Positions 23,895 through 36,005 of a DNA stretch of 64,000 bases are shown piece by piece. Origin of the DNA: Annona cherimola (lineage: Eukaryota; Streptophyta; Magnoliopsida; Magnoliales; Annonaceae); contig CM059971.1 of NCBI GenBank assembly GCA_030490835.1, positions 101,560,095 through 101,624,094 of the forward strand, written 5' to 3'. Numbering within the stretch: the stretch's first letter is position 1; each line of letters opens with the position of its first letter. Under the pieces are notes generated by a model. It ran no database searches, had not been told where the DNA came from, and was given only the letters and a program-made list of their open reading frames with translations. The position numbers and the translations under genes were made by a program.

Positions 23895-23913
23895 GAGAGA
23901 GAGAGAGAGAGAG
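23895..23913 (+). repeat. (GA)n microsatellite
   Basis: Uninterrupted GA dinucleotides about 300 bp upstream of the AAP start, preceded by a GT-rich run (23872-23892). GA boxes are binding sites of plant BBR/BPC factors, so a regulatory role is possible but not shown. Confidence 0.85.
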
Positions 23914-24014
23914 TGGGGTAGTGAGTTAGACATTTTTGACTCCGGAGTGTGGGGGGCACCAACTCTTTGAGTGTTTGAATCACGTGGGTGGCACTTCTTA
24001 GCTCACTCCCACTC

Positions 24015-24023
24015 CTATAAATA
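24015..24023 (+). promoter_or_regulatory. TATA box, proximal candidate for the AAP gene
   Basis: ctataaata sits 190 bp upstream of the AAP ATG. A start site about 30 bp downstream would give a leader of roughly 160 nt consisting mostly of the CT repeat, with no ATG before the real start. I prefer this promoter over the distal one. Confidence 0.5.
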
Positions 24024-24054
24024 CCAATCTCCCTTCACTTACAAGCAGCACATT

Positions 24055-24140
24055 CCTCTCTGCTCTGCTCTGCTCTCTCTCTCTCTTTCTCTCTCTCTCT
24101 CTGCTCTGCTCTGCTCTCTCTCTCTCTCTCTCTCTCTCTC
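24055..24140 (+). repeat. (CT)n microsatellite in the AAP leader
   Basis: About 86 nt of CT repeats interrupted by two copies of a ctctgctctgctctg block, each followed by a pure CT run. It lies between the proximal TATA box and the start codon, so it is probably transcribed as a pyrimidine-rich 5' UTR. Confidence 0.9.
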
Positions 24141-24213
24141 ATTCAAGAAGGGATTGTGTAATCGATTTTACTCACTTAGCTTCCCGTGTTTATCTGTTTG
24201 GGGGGTTAGAAAG

Positions 24214-26245
24214 ATGGGTGAGAGTGCTGGAGCCAAGAACCACCACCACCACCAAGTGACGGACTTCTGCATAGAAATGCAGCTCCAGGGACCGTCCAAG
24301 TGCTTCGACGACGATGGACGCATTAAAAGAACAGGTGGGGCTTCATTCCTTCTGATTGCTTTAAGAGCTACTGATTCGAGTAGCTCGAGTATCGGTTTGG
24401 GAGCCAGCTAGGAGGTGGCGGAAAAACAGATCCCATCCTCCTTATGCTCCTCCCAAATATCGCCTTCCCGGTTCAATGAATTCAAAGCTATAAGCATAGT
24501 TAAATGGGTGCTGATCGAATTGGGAATTCACTTTTCCAGGAAACCTTTGGACGGCAAGCGCCCACATCATCACAGCAGTGATTGGCTCCGGCGTGCTGTC
24601 GTTGGCATGGGCGATTGCTCAGCTGGGATGGATAGCAGGCCCCGTTGCCATGTTCCTCTTCTCGTTCGTCATCTATTACACTTCCACTCTGCTTGCCGAC
24701 TGCTACCGTTCCGGCGATCCTGATAATGGCAAGAGAAACTACACGTACATGGATGCCGTTCGAGCCAACCTTGGTACGATGACTCCTTTTTAAATAACAA
24801 GCAATAAATCAAAGTGCTTGCTTTCTTGAGGAGAACACGGAAAAGCTCATGATTCTTTTTCATTTTTCTATTCCAATCTTTCAGGTGGAGCTAAAGTCAA
24901 GATATGCGGTCTGATTCAGTACCTCAATCTGTTTGGAGTGGCCATCGGTTACACCATTGCAGCATCTATAAGCATGATGTATGTTCGTTCTTCTAACATT
25001 AATCTGCACACGAAAAATCTCGCTTTGTCTCTAATCGTAGTTGACGCTCTGTTCTTCCTCAACAGGGCAATCAAACGATCCAACTGTTTCCACAAGAGCG
25101 GAGGAAAGAACCCATGCCACATGTCCAGCAACCCTTACATGATTATGTTCGGAATTTCCGAAATCATCTTCTCTCAGATCCCTGACTTCGATCAGATTTG
25201 GTGGCTATCCATTGTCGCAGCCGTCATGTCCTTCACTTACTCGTCCATTGGTCTGGCTCTGGGAATCGCCCAAGTCGCAGGTAGAATTCTCACTTCCCGC
25301 CGCTTGGAATTCCAAGTAACAGCACATGGAAATGCCAATCTGACAAGAAATACAATTTCCTTTTGCATCAGTTAACGGAAGCTTCAAAGGGAGCTTGACT
25401 GGAATAAGCATCGGTGCAGTCACCCAAACCCAGAAGATCTGGAGAAGCTTCCAAGCCTTGGGGGACATTGCGTTCGCCTACTCCTACTCGATCATCCTCA
25501 TCGAGATACAGGTAATCAATCAATTATACCTGCGACGATCAAGACAACCAAAACGAATGATTACTTAAAGAAAGGCTTTCCTCGATTGCAGGACACCATC
25601 AGATCCCCTCCTTCGGAAGCCAAAACGATGAAGAAGGCGTCACTAGTCAGCGTCGCCGTCACCACAGCTTTCTACATGCTCTGCGGCTGCATGGGCTACG
25701 CGGCCTTCGGCGACATGGCGCCCGGGAATCTCCTCACCGGCTTCGGCTTCTACAACCCTTTTTGGCTGCTGGACATCGCCAACGCTGCGATCGTCATCCA
25801 CCTGGTAGGGGCGTACCAAGTCTACTGCCAGCCCCTGTTTGCGTTCGTGGAGAAATGGGCGGCCCAGAAATGGTCGGACAGCAAGTTCATCACCAAAGAA
25901 ATCGAGATCCCCATCCCAGTGTATCGCTCCTACAAGTTCAATCTCTTCCGTCTGGTGTGGAGAAGCGCTTTCGTGGTGGCCACCACCGTCATCTCGATGC
26001 TCCTCCCGTTCTTCAACGACGTGGTGGGAATCCTGGGCGCCTTCGGCTTCTGGCCTCTCACCGTCTACTTCCCAGTGGAGATGTACATCGCCCAGAAGAA
26101 GATCCCGAAATGGAGCACCAGATGGGTGTGCCTCCAGATCCTGAGCATGACGTGTCTTGTCATTTCGGTGGCAGCCGCGGCAGGGTCTGTTGCAGGGGTG
26201 GTTCTTGATCTCAAGGCCTATCGACCATTCAAGACTACGTACTGA
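24214..26245 (+). CDS. AAP: amino acid permease, AAP family (AAP2/3-like)
   Basis: Plasma-membrane proton-coupled importer of amino acids (AAAP superfamily), usually acting in phloem loading and long-distance transport. Six exons, all GT-AG: 24214-24334, 24540-24773, 24885-24978, 25066-25280, 25372-25511, 25592-26245. The frame stays open through every junction and gives 485 residues, normal for AAPs (about 470-490). The N-terminal arm is hydrophilic with a His run (residues 10-13), then KCFDDDGRIKRTG, typical of the AAP2-5 branch. GNLWTASAHIITAVIGSG begins at residue 41 and opens the first membrane helix. Later signatures include IGYTIAASISMM, QALGDIAFAYSYSIILIE, NAAIVIHLVGAYQVY and FFNDVVGILGAFGFWPLTVY. 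The protein ends KPF-like (RPFKTTY). About eleven membrane segments are expected. The start is the first ATG after an ATG-free leader. Substrate range cannot be read from sequence. Confidence 0.96.
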
Positions 26246-26583
26246 TAATTAAGCAGAGGAACGTAGCAATTGGTTGGAAGTTGGAACAAGTGCTTTCTCG
26301 TTCGAGCTAATTAAGACGAGATTGAAGGGGGAAAAAAATTATATATAGACAAGAGTCGCTCCTGTCGAAACGAATGTCCATAGAAAATCTTAGATTGTCT
26401 TTGTTGCTGTACGGGTGGTGGTGGTGGTGGTGGTGTTGTTGTTGTATTAGGTCTGCTGGTAGGGGTGGTTCCATTACAAAAAGAGCAGGATAACCATGTA
26501 TTGTTTAACTCCAGTACATGTGAACAAGCATCTCTCTGTATGCCGCTCTTTCTGATACCCCACCCCTTCCCCCCAAAAATAAA
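26246..26583 (+). other. AAP 3' UTR with (GGT)n tract and AATAAA
   Basis: Directly after the stop codon. A GGT/GTT trinucleotide microsatellite occupies about 26413-26444, and a poly(A)-signal-like aataaa stands at 26578-26583. The exact transcript end is not determinable. Confidence 0.55.
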
Positions 26584-27044
26584 AAAATAATTCTTCGCAT
26601 AAACTCGTAGCGTTAACGGCCTTTATCCTCTTCCGATCAAATGTGAGAATTTACGAAACAAAAGCTCGAAACTAAACATCAACTAAGCCTTTAGGGATTA
26701 ATAAACAAGTTCAAAGCACAAAATTTCAAATACAAATTTTGAGAAAATCTTGGGAATATTATTCAAAATCTGACTAAAGAGAACGTAACATATCCATTAG
26801 GTAATGCAAGGCAACCCTAATCCAAGACGTCTGCATAAAGAAAACACTGAAAAAAATTGCACAAACTCCAAACAGCTGAATTTTGCCAAAATAGAAAATA
26901 ATCTAGAATTTACTAAAAATAAGGGGAAATATGAACATGAAGCTTTAACGGGCCCAAAAAATAAGCAAACAATGAATTTTGGCTTCAAATTTGCCCTCAA
27001 CCAGATTTTACCTGAGTTGGCATGACGTTGTGCTACAAAAAATT
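26584..27044. other. Intergenic DNA downstream of AAP; nothing recognised
   Basis: AT-rich, with frames shorter than 75 codons on both strands and no family motif. Confidence 0.5.
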
Positions 27045-27335
27045 GGTTGATATATATATATATATATATTTTATTATTGTATATTTTACATCACATCTCA
27101 ACTTATATTACAATTAAACATTGAGACAATTCTTATAAATTTTTTAAAAGAAGACAACTACAAGTACCAAATATCAACAAAGAAGACTACAGATTCCTAA
27201 ATACAATAAGAAAGAAAACGCAAACCCTACAATTAAATAATGGAATATAGCCCCTATTGGATTCGAAGCTCAAGACCATACCTTAAGAGACAAAGCTCCT
27301 AGCCACCCGCGCTAGTTATAGGTGGTGTGAATACA
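27045..27335 (-). mobile_element. tRNA-derived SINE, older copy
   Basis: On the minus strand it reads ataactagcgcgggtggc (box A-like) and gcttcgaatccaat (box B-like), followed by a body ending in an AT-rich tail at the plus-strand (TA)n of 27050-27070. Layout and spacing match the SINE at 18698-19000, with many substitutions and no clear target duplication left. Confidence 0.65.
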
Positions 27336-27516
27336 TTCTTTTATTAGTATTGAATCAAGATCCTTCATAAGGAAAACAATGTTTCAACATAAATTTTATT
27401 CTATATGAGATTCAAACGTGTGTGGCTAAGTCATGAGGCCTTGTCCCCAACTAACTAATTACAAGTTTATATTGATACGTTGGGACAACTTCACCTTGAT
27501 AAAAAAAAAAATAGTA

Positions 27517-27785
27517 GATATGTTTGGGAAATGATGAAATTTTCAGATGAAATTTTTTTTATATAAAAGTTTATGAATTAGAAGAAAATGATGCGATATG
27601 GTATAAATAATGATAAATAATAAAGAGGATAAAATTAAAATAGATAAGTTAATTGTGTTTGTAGTTGTGTAGAAATAATTAGAAAGTATGGTAATTATAT
27701 AGAAAAAATAAAAAAATGGTTAAAAAATAATTAAAGAGAATGAAAATTTTTAGCTCGACATTTTTTCTTATTTCCTAACACACCC
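27517..27785. repeat. Tourist-like MITE
   Basis: Begins gatatgtttgggaaatgatg and ends tatttcctaacacaccc. Interior words gtgtagaaataattag and ataattaaagagaatgaaa match the family. Confidence 0.65.
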
Positions 27786-28519
27786 GTTATCTTTTAAACT
27801 CACCGTTTCCTTTTACCATTTACGGATTTTTATTCTTATATAATTCGCCAACTGTATAAAGTCGATCCTTTTACGAATTTCTTTGCGAGGCGTTCTATGT
27901 CAATTTATGTGAAACACGCCAAACCCTATCAACTCATGAAACCAGTTAAGCCACATGAATCGGTCATAACAATCTTTAAGATTTATTCTGAAACTTGCAG
28001 ATTTACATAAAAATATAATATCTTAGAAGAAATATAAAACAGGCTTAAGATTATAATATAATTAAGTACATAATTACTATTTTCAGTTTTCATTAAAAAA
28101 AAATTAAAAAACCGTCATGTGCCTTTTACTTAATTAAAAAGAAAGATCTCTTATAAACTAATTTCTGCCTGCAGCGAAGAGTCAACAGAATCTAATATCC
28201 GTGTAGAGAGCATAAGAAAGCGGGCATGAGGTGGCATCAGGCCATCGGCTCCACTGATTCAGGAGCACTCGAAGAAAAACAGCCATCGAATTGAGGACAC
28301 GGGTCTTCTGGTGTTCGGCAAGTTAACCTAGTGGCACACTGTCAATACCACCATTATTGTCATAGCAGGAAAAAAATGAAAAATACAAAGGAATTTTAGC
28401 CACGCAATGAAATGGTATTTGACCAACCAATATCAAAATGTCCGCCTGGCCCCATCCCATAATTCAATTTGGGGTGTAGCGATCAAATCAGCCGTGAAAT
28501 TATCGTTGGACACGACAGT

Positions 28520-28746
28520 ATGCTTGGCATTTGGATAAAAAATGGAGAATGTTTGGGAAGAAAAATTTTAGAAAAAGTGAGAAGTGTGATATGATAAAGG
28601 TAAATACTCAGGAATAAAAGAATTAAATTTAAAATAGATATTTTTATTGTGTGAACATGTGAAGATTGCAAAATAGAGTAATTATATAGAAAAATATATT
28701 AAAAAGTGAGGAAAAATTTTCTTTTTTCTTATTGCTAAACACATCC
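28520..28746. repeat. Tourist-like MITE, shortened
   Basis: Starts tgcttggcatttggataa and ends ttgctaaacacatcc. The interior has gtgatatgataaagg and aaaatagatatttttattg. Confidence 0.55.
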
Positions 28747-30185
28747 AAATTCATTTGTGTTTCAATGGGAAGACTATATACATAGCATCATGTTATCATG
28801 AGAAATTGTAGGTAAGATCGAAGTATTCATGAAAGGAAAACGAATGTGGGAAGTATATGTGCTTTGAAGGAAAGCAAAAAATTAAATTACACAATGTCAA
28901 GATTAGTCGCACCCATGAAAATTGCCCTGATTATTAGATTGAAAGCAGCCCATGCTTGTATACAACGATAGCGATTGGTTGAGAGAATTACGCAGGGTTT
29001 TGAAAGAAGTCCATAGCAAAATTCACAAATGAGGACCATGTTCCATCAAAAAATTTAAAAAAATGAGGACCGTGATCAGCTGGTTCTCCCTTGGAAGGGA
29101 TTTGGCATCATATTCAATGCCTGAGATGAGATATTAGATACTGTTGCGAATATGTGCTACAGTACGTGGGTGAAGACAGGAGAGCGGAAACGGGGGCGAG
29201 TGGATACAAAAGGCTTGGACGTCGATGGGGATTTTTGTTTTGTTTTGTTTTGTTTTGTTATTTTTCCAGTTCCCTGCATTGCCGTCGGCATTTGCTATCC
29301 GTCGCCGTCAAGCGACATCACTGCCATTATGCACGAGTCACGACGACATTACTGACATTCAACATTCCCACGGTAATTTGTCGACTTTTTCAATGATCCT
29401 AAACTTCTAAAATGTGCAATTTATATCTGTTTATTTTAATTTTTATAATAATCCCGGCCATTAAGCAGTTTGCTTGCCAAATTATCCTCACAAATAATTT
29501 TTTGACACTTTGTCAATCGGAGAAGTACGATATCAACGCGATAAGTCTACATTTTTATTTTAAAGAAGTGTTTGGAAACTACAAATCTAAACATAGAAAT
29601 ACTCGTCTGGCATCTAAACAGCTCGATTGGGTCATTTGCAAATCAAGAGTTTTAGAAACTAGGGTGATAAAATGGCAAAAAAAACAACGTGTCTGATTAG
29701 GATAATTATGCAAAAGACTACTTACATGGGGTCATTTGTAAATCAAAAGTTATGATTTATACATGCATGTGAACCCAATTTTCTAGGGGGCTCTACCAAA
29801 ACTTTGGTGCAATTGACGGGGTCTTCAATATGATCCATCCATAATTATGAGAAACAAAGATATTCAGCGCATAGAATATTTTTTCAACCGAAAATTGCTT
29901 CCTCAACCAACTTTCACGTGATGTGATAGCGTTAATAGGTATGCCATGATAATCAAATTACATGAACCAATCCAATCTTTGGTTAGTGAGACTCGTGCTT
30001 TGTGTTCACTTTGGACCGTCCAAAGTGATAGCCCTCTCTCTCAACTCTCAAGCAATTAATTAATCAACCTATAAGGGATGCATGAATCCCTTCACCCAAC
30101 GAGTCAAGGATTATTAGTCGGTACAAAAAGACTACTCTTTTGAAAGGAAAAAAAAAAAAAAAAAAAACTAGTTGCATTATACCAC
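28747..30185. other. Intergenic DNA with a (TTTTG)n microsatellite
   Basis: A TTTTG repeat lies at about 29232-29259 and a poly-A run at 30150-30167. Frames around 29152-29410 and 29412-29696 have no motif that I recognise; the first owes part of its openness to the TTTTG repeat. Confidence 0.5.
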
Positions 30186-30368
30186 TAGGGGTGTTAACGG
30201 ATCAGGTTGGATGGGTCGGAGTCTAATTCTAATCCTAACCCATTTAAAATATCTCAATTTTAATCCATTTATTAACTCATTTAAAAATTCTCAACCCTAA
30301 CTCATTTACAAACTATTTAATAAACAGGTTGTTGGGTTGTTAACGGGTTGTATAACAAATAACTTGAA

Positions 30369-30736
30369 GAGTTCTGATCTTTTGAAGCCGGCTTCACGGA
30401 GGCTTCCCATAAACCTATTTTTAAAATTTTTTTCATAGGTAAGTAAATCTAGGTGTATTAAATCTATAAACCAAGTTTTACCATTTTTGGATTTTTTAAG
30501 TATTTTTTTGGATTTTTAAACATAGTGGCATTTCCGTAATTTTTGGATCTCAGAAAATTACGGCAATGTCACTGTGTTTAAAAATCCAAAAAATAATACT
30601 TAAAAAATTCAAAAATGGTAAAACTTGGTTTATAGATTTAATACACCTAGATTTACTTACCTATAAAAAAAAATAAAAAAAATAGGTTTTTGGGCCGGCT
30701 TCACGGAGGCTTCACGGCTTCAAAAGATCATTTCGC
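30369..30736. mobile_element. Mutator-type MITE, 368-bp near-palindrome with 9-bp target duplication
   Basis: Both ends carry tgatcttttgaagccg in inverted orientation, followed by cttcacggaggcttc words. The inner arms (aatctaggtgtatt... / ...aatacacctagattt, ccatttttgga, cattttccgtaat-like) pair almost to the centre at about 30552. The word taacttgaa stands at 30360-30368 and 30737-30745, an exact 9-bp duplication. Confidence 0.85.
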
Positions 30737-30939
30737 TAACTTGAAAGCCTAGACTCTAGTAGACAATAATCTTGTAGGGAGAGACGAGAGAATATTTTCG
30801 GCGTACGGGAAATGGAATAGGTTAATAACGGAAAAATGGAATTAGGACAGCAGTGAAAAAATGAAAATTAGGTGATTGGAGGAGGACTTAGAAAGAAAAA
30901 ATAACCAAGGGGTTTACATGTATATATATATATATATAT

Positions 30940-31320
30940 GAGAGTTGTTCCGGTGCAGTGATGCTGCACCGGAACAGTCGTGCAGTGGCCCCAAAATGGG
31001 GCCCACATAATCATGAAATTATGATCTACTCCACCCATTGTATTTAGAATAATGTATTCTATTACCATACCAATTTTCATCCCAATCATATGTGTATATG
31101 GGCCCCATCTGAAAATGGTACAAATCCAACGTAATAAAATAGTTTGATGTAAATAACAACTTTAAAGTATCTTATTGGGATGAAAATTGGTATGGTAATA
31201 GAATACATTATTTTAAATACAATGGGTGGAGTAGATCATGATTTCATGATCATATGGGACTCATTTCAGCGACGTTGCACCGGAATTCCGGTGTAGCGTC
31301 GCTGCACCTGAATATATTCC
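30940..31320. mobile_element. fold-back MITE with CCGGTGCA hairpins at its ends
   Basis: The left end has ttccggtgcagtgatg and ctgcaccggaac, a small hairpin; the right end has caccggaattccggtg. Inner arms are long and nearly perfect: aatcatgaaattatgatc versus gatcatgatttcatgatc, and ataccaattttcatccca versus tgggatgaaaattggtat. Both sides abut (TA)n, which hides any target duplication. Confidence 0.8.
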
Positions 31321-31578
31321 TATATATATATGGGTTAATTGGTTGAACAATTAAACGAGTTATATGGGTTAAACTGGTTGAACAAGTTATATGGGTTAAT
31401 TGAGTTGCTAAACGGGTTAACGAGTTATAAAATCTCAACCCTAATCCATTTATTTAATTAAATAGTTAAACGGGTTGACGGATCATAACTCATTTATTTA
31501 AAAATCTCAACCTAAACCCATTTATAAACAGGTTGGACAAGCGGATTGACGGGTTGACCATGACCATTAACCCCCCTA

Positions 31579-34500
31579 ATCACGAGTGAGTCGTGAATGG
31601 TGGGATCACGATCAATTGTCATTTATTGGATTGCTGGCCGATGCGTATGACGTCCTCGTCGTGCGGTAAGCAGGCCAAGGGCGCTAATCGAGCCGTCCAC
31701 CCAAATCCAATGGGCCGCCGCATCACAGCAGCCCTCCGAATAAGGGAAGGGTTGGAAATCGTGGTAAGATCCGGGAAAATGACCGGACACTCGAACCCCG
31801 CCCCACATTCAAGGTCCTGCTAGCTGGCCATCATCCCCCCACCTGGAACATCGGACGACGAATCAGGACCGTCCATCTGGTTGGCGCAGCCATGAATGGG
31901 ATGGGGCGCCGCCCTACAAAAGTCAGAATTTTGGCGGACGACTCTTCCTTTTCTTTTCTAATATTTTCGGCACCTTTTAACCTTTGAACTGGGGTGGGGC
32001 GCCCTCTGAGTGGGTTGACAAACGCGCTGAGTTGATGGCCAGGAAAGGAGTAGGAAGACGTTTGGGAAGGTTCCTCATCTTCTCCGTCTCATGCGTATTG
32101 GCTACTAAAATGGAGTGGAGAGCGGTGGCGTTGGGTGAGTGCGTCCATGCTGCTGCAGCCCTTGCGGTCCGTTTGGACATTGAATATCTTATAAAGATTC
32201 TGTTTGTGTCAGGTGGGAATCCCATGATGCTGAGGACGGTTGTGTCAACGTCTCCACCTTTCCCGGATTGCGGGATTAAAAAGCTACATGTCCACCTGCC
32301 TTTTTATAATAATAATACTAAAACACCGTCCCTTCTCACAGGGGAAGAAGTAATGATGTTGGACCAGCAATTCTAGCCGTGCTCGGCCATCACTCGCGTT
32401 GATTATCACTGAGAAAATGTAACAGACAGCTCTGGGTGATGAATCTGGTTTAGGCCCAACTCAAATGCAATTTAACCAGCCTGGGATGGGCTTGAGTTTT
32501 GTGGTGGTAGAGGAGATCTGGGTTGGGGTGGTGGGGAAGACTATTGTTGGATTAGGTTCTGAAAATTGTCATTTGGGAATCAACAAAAGCACTCCTCTGA
32601 GATTTCAGCCGCATGCGAAACAAATAGACTAGATCATTTACAAGTTCCCGCTGTGAGCTTCTTAAACTTTTCAACTAATCCCTTATCTCAAGTTTGTTCA
32701 CGTCTCCTCCACCCTTCCTAGTACGCTTCGGATGTCTACAATTTTTCGATTATAAGTTGATTTCACTGTTCCCGCAGTCCCACTTCAAGGAAACCAAATT
32801 TTAGCGATACCACCTTAAGTCAGTTATAAAAGACTTTACCAATAATTTTTTGAAGTTAGTTGTAGCTAAAAGTATGAGTTTTAATGACAATATTGCTTAA
32901 AAACGTTCTTTTTGCAAGTCATTAAAAGTTAATTTTTGGTTATAACAATTATTTATGTTGCTAAATAACATATTTTGCAATAAAAAATACTAAGCATGAC
33001 TAAGATATGCAGAAATGTTGACTTTCTTGTAGCGGGATTAGATAATTTGATAAACGCTCTCGATCATACATTGCAGTTTTGTCTGAATCAATTTCCTTTA
33101 TTTTTCTCTTATCCATCCTGCCACTTAAGTCATGCCAGATTGAATTAAGAGTGCCCAAAGGGCAGCCTATATATCATATTCCACTTTTTATTGAACCAGC
33201 TGATCTAAAAAGCTTCAGATGATATCCATGTTCTTGTGATGCAGGACTTGTTGTTTATTATAGCTGATTTAATCCTTGAGGATATATAGGACTATCTTCC
33301 CACTTCTCCAAATTAAGGGCGGTAGATCTGCTTTCAAAATTTTCTTCCGCTTTCGGAATGTTTTACAGTCTTTTTGTTTTAATCCTCGAGTAAATCTTCA
33401 GTAGTCACATTCATGAAACCAGATGATGGATGATCACGATCACCTGCCATAGAACCTGGTCTATTCTCACATGGCACATGCTTTCATCTACCAAAATTAA
33501 ATCCACGCGAAATCAACTATACTTCCAAAAAAAAAAAAAAAAAAACTATCGCGATTGCTGTCTCAGCATACATGACACCGGGCACTTGCCGCAATAGCAG
33601 CAAAAGTTTTTGCAATAAAATTATGGTTGCAAAAAATTTTCTTGAGTGATCTCAGTCACATTCACATTTGAAAACAATGGAAGAGATTTCTGAAACCTGA
33701 TTTAGTCATCAACAGGTGGGATTTTCTGGATGTGTTAGTAACATGCTTTAGGTGCCGAGATGTTCTGATATGATGATCGAGGATGATGATCACATTCACA
33801 CCCAAAACCTCCAACGGGAGATCAAAGTAAAGGACCCAAACGAAAGATTCCGATAGAATTAAAGAGAGTTACTTCGCGATAAAAAAATAAAAAAAAAAAA
33901 TTTTTGAAAAAAAAAACAGAGTTACTAATAACTACTCGTGCAAATGGCCTGCTCATTTCCATCGCATGAAGCATTTGATTCTTATACAGAAAGTCAAGCT
34001 CGTATTAATTGCACCACCATGATTTATAATAATTTTTTTTAAAAAAAAAGCACCATGACCCAGTCTAGCTAGGGTCGAATTAGTACTGTCGCGTGCATAT
34101 CATGCAGGCCAGAGTTTCCCGAGTCGTTCTCAGAGAACGGTTTTTATATGAGTTTTGGTTGTGAGTTGTGACAGAACAAAACAAAAGGCCCATTTCATTA
34201 AGTCCATACACAAAAGCTCCAAACAACACCTTCAAATCCTTCAATTCCCTATTAGAAAAAGGGCCGTGGGTTTTGTGCACATGCTCATTCTTGTCAGTGA
34301 TTTGTTCCAATGAATCTGTGAACAGTCCTTGGTGATGAACTTGCAGGACATTTAGGAAGTTGTTTCCAAAACATCAAAGATCATCACATCAAGCGTGCCG
34401 GATCGAGTATCCATGAAACCTCCATCAAAGGACTAGTTCAATGGATGTTGTGTAGAATAAGTAAGATATGAAACGCTTCATCTGCGCGCATTCTCTGCAT

Positions 34501-36005
34501 TTATGCCAAGAAGCACTCCAAGCCTTGTGGTTTGTTAGATACAAATGTAGTAGCAAGTTGGATGTTGAGATCTCTTTAATTTACAGTGATTTTGCAGTGA
34601 TTCATAGAAAGTAGAGCAGGAAAGTAAGCACCGGAAAATTGGAAGCACGAACAAATGGCTAATTAAGTAGAGTAAGTATCAGTTGGACGATACCTCATGC
34701 ATGAACCTTCTCTTCAATGTCTTCATAGGTAAATCAAATCTGAAACTGAAATGTGGCATTGCCATATATGCTTCTTCTTTGCAACATTACGCGCATCATC
34801 CCGATCGATTGAGTTACCCAATCCATCCATCTCACCAAATTCGCTTGCAGGAAGTCATGCTAACGATCAAAAGCAGAAAAAACGCATGATTAGGAAGAAA
34901 ATTTTGCACTAACTAACGAAAACAGGTTAGACAATCAGAAAGGAGGACATGGGTGCGGCAGGTTGGCTGCTGTGGCGGCTGACCGAGGGACTCACGGCTC
35001 ACTAATGAAACTCCCGTGGAGTTTCGTGGCCGAAGTCCCAAAGGGCCAAACTCTAACACCTGATGCCAGCGAATGTCGTTGTCTTTCCATCGCGTAAACA
35101 CGTGAGTTTGACCAACGTCGCATTCAGGGCCCGCCGAAGTTGATCCGTTTTGAAGACTAAACCCAGATGATTCTCATCCGTCGCGGCGTACAGCAGACAC
35201 CCGTGATGTTTATCCATGCCGTCAAACTTTGACAACCCGAACCTTTTTTTTCTTATGAATACGTGGAAAATTTTCTCCAGCCTGCAGCACTTGTTCTTTT
35301 TTTTTTTTACCTGTGACATTTCAAAATTTCTCTAGCACTTATAATATTTTATTTTTAATTTTTCGGATGTTGTATACTTACTCTAAGTCAAAATTGACTT
35401 TAACTGTGTGTAAAAATATCGATTTTACCATACACTATTATATAAATAAAAATAAAATAAATTCCCTGTCTGTTTTTATTATAATTTTAAAAAATACATC
35501 AGAACTGACTTATAAAAAATATAATACGAATCTTATTTGGAATTTTTTTTTACAAATGGTGTAGGGTAAAATCAACATTTCTACATATAATTAATGTTTG
35601 TTTTAAGCTAAGAATAATAGCGTTAGCATGAGCATAGCAGCAACCAGAAGTCAAATATTTTGGGTGTCGAGATAATTTTTACAATATTATAAGTACAAAA
35701 AAATAATAGTCAAATATTACATTACCAAATGAATTTCCTCGCAAAAATATGATGTGATTTGAGATGAGACGAGATTTTGTTGCGGATAACTATAGTTCAT
35801 TAATTCTAGACGTTTATTTGAAAATAAAATAATTAGACATTCCATATCAAAACCCTCCAAACCTGAGATTGGAGCAGGTCACAATCAAGTGCATCGCGAG
35901 GAACCAAACTACAGTCAAAAGTAAGTGATGTAGCCCGAGTCATAAAAGCAGACTACCCTCTGACGACCCCGAAATGAGACGAAACAACTGCAAAAACGTA
36001 GAGAA
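31579..36005. other. Intergenic DNA up to the first kinase; no gene recognised
   Basis: 31594-32376 is clearly more GC-rich than its surroundings and has an open frame of about 130 codons from 31984 without an ATG at its start and without any recognised motif. 32820-33010 is AT-rich with gtagctaaaag-type words. Frames on the minus strand at 34913-35319 also match nothing I know. A weak TATA-like cataaaag at 35941-35948 is the only promoter candidate for the gene that follows. Confidence 0.45.

Larger units (their letters stand above)
30186..31578. mobile_element. hAT-like outer element hosting two further MITEs
   Basis: The left end taggggtgttaacggatc and right end ccattaacccccctaa form a TAGGGGtGTTAA-type inverted repeat. 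Subterminal words are multiple gggttaac / acgggttg / caaccc motifs in inverted arrangement on the two sides (30196-30355 and 31330-31570). No clean 8-bp target duplication is left. The elements at 30369-30736 and 30940-31320 lie within it and must be younger. Confidence 0.6.

Noticed and set aside
23971..24213. In-frame N-terminal extension of the AAP protein through the CT repeat
   Set aside because: The frame is open but has no ATG before 24214, and the translated repeat (Ser-Leu runs) is not part of any AAP.
25762..26208. Overlapping plus-strand frames inside AAP exon 6
   Set aside because: Low-complexity Pro/Arg/Ser-rich translations of the GC-rich exon in the wrong frames.
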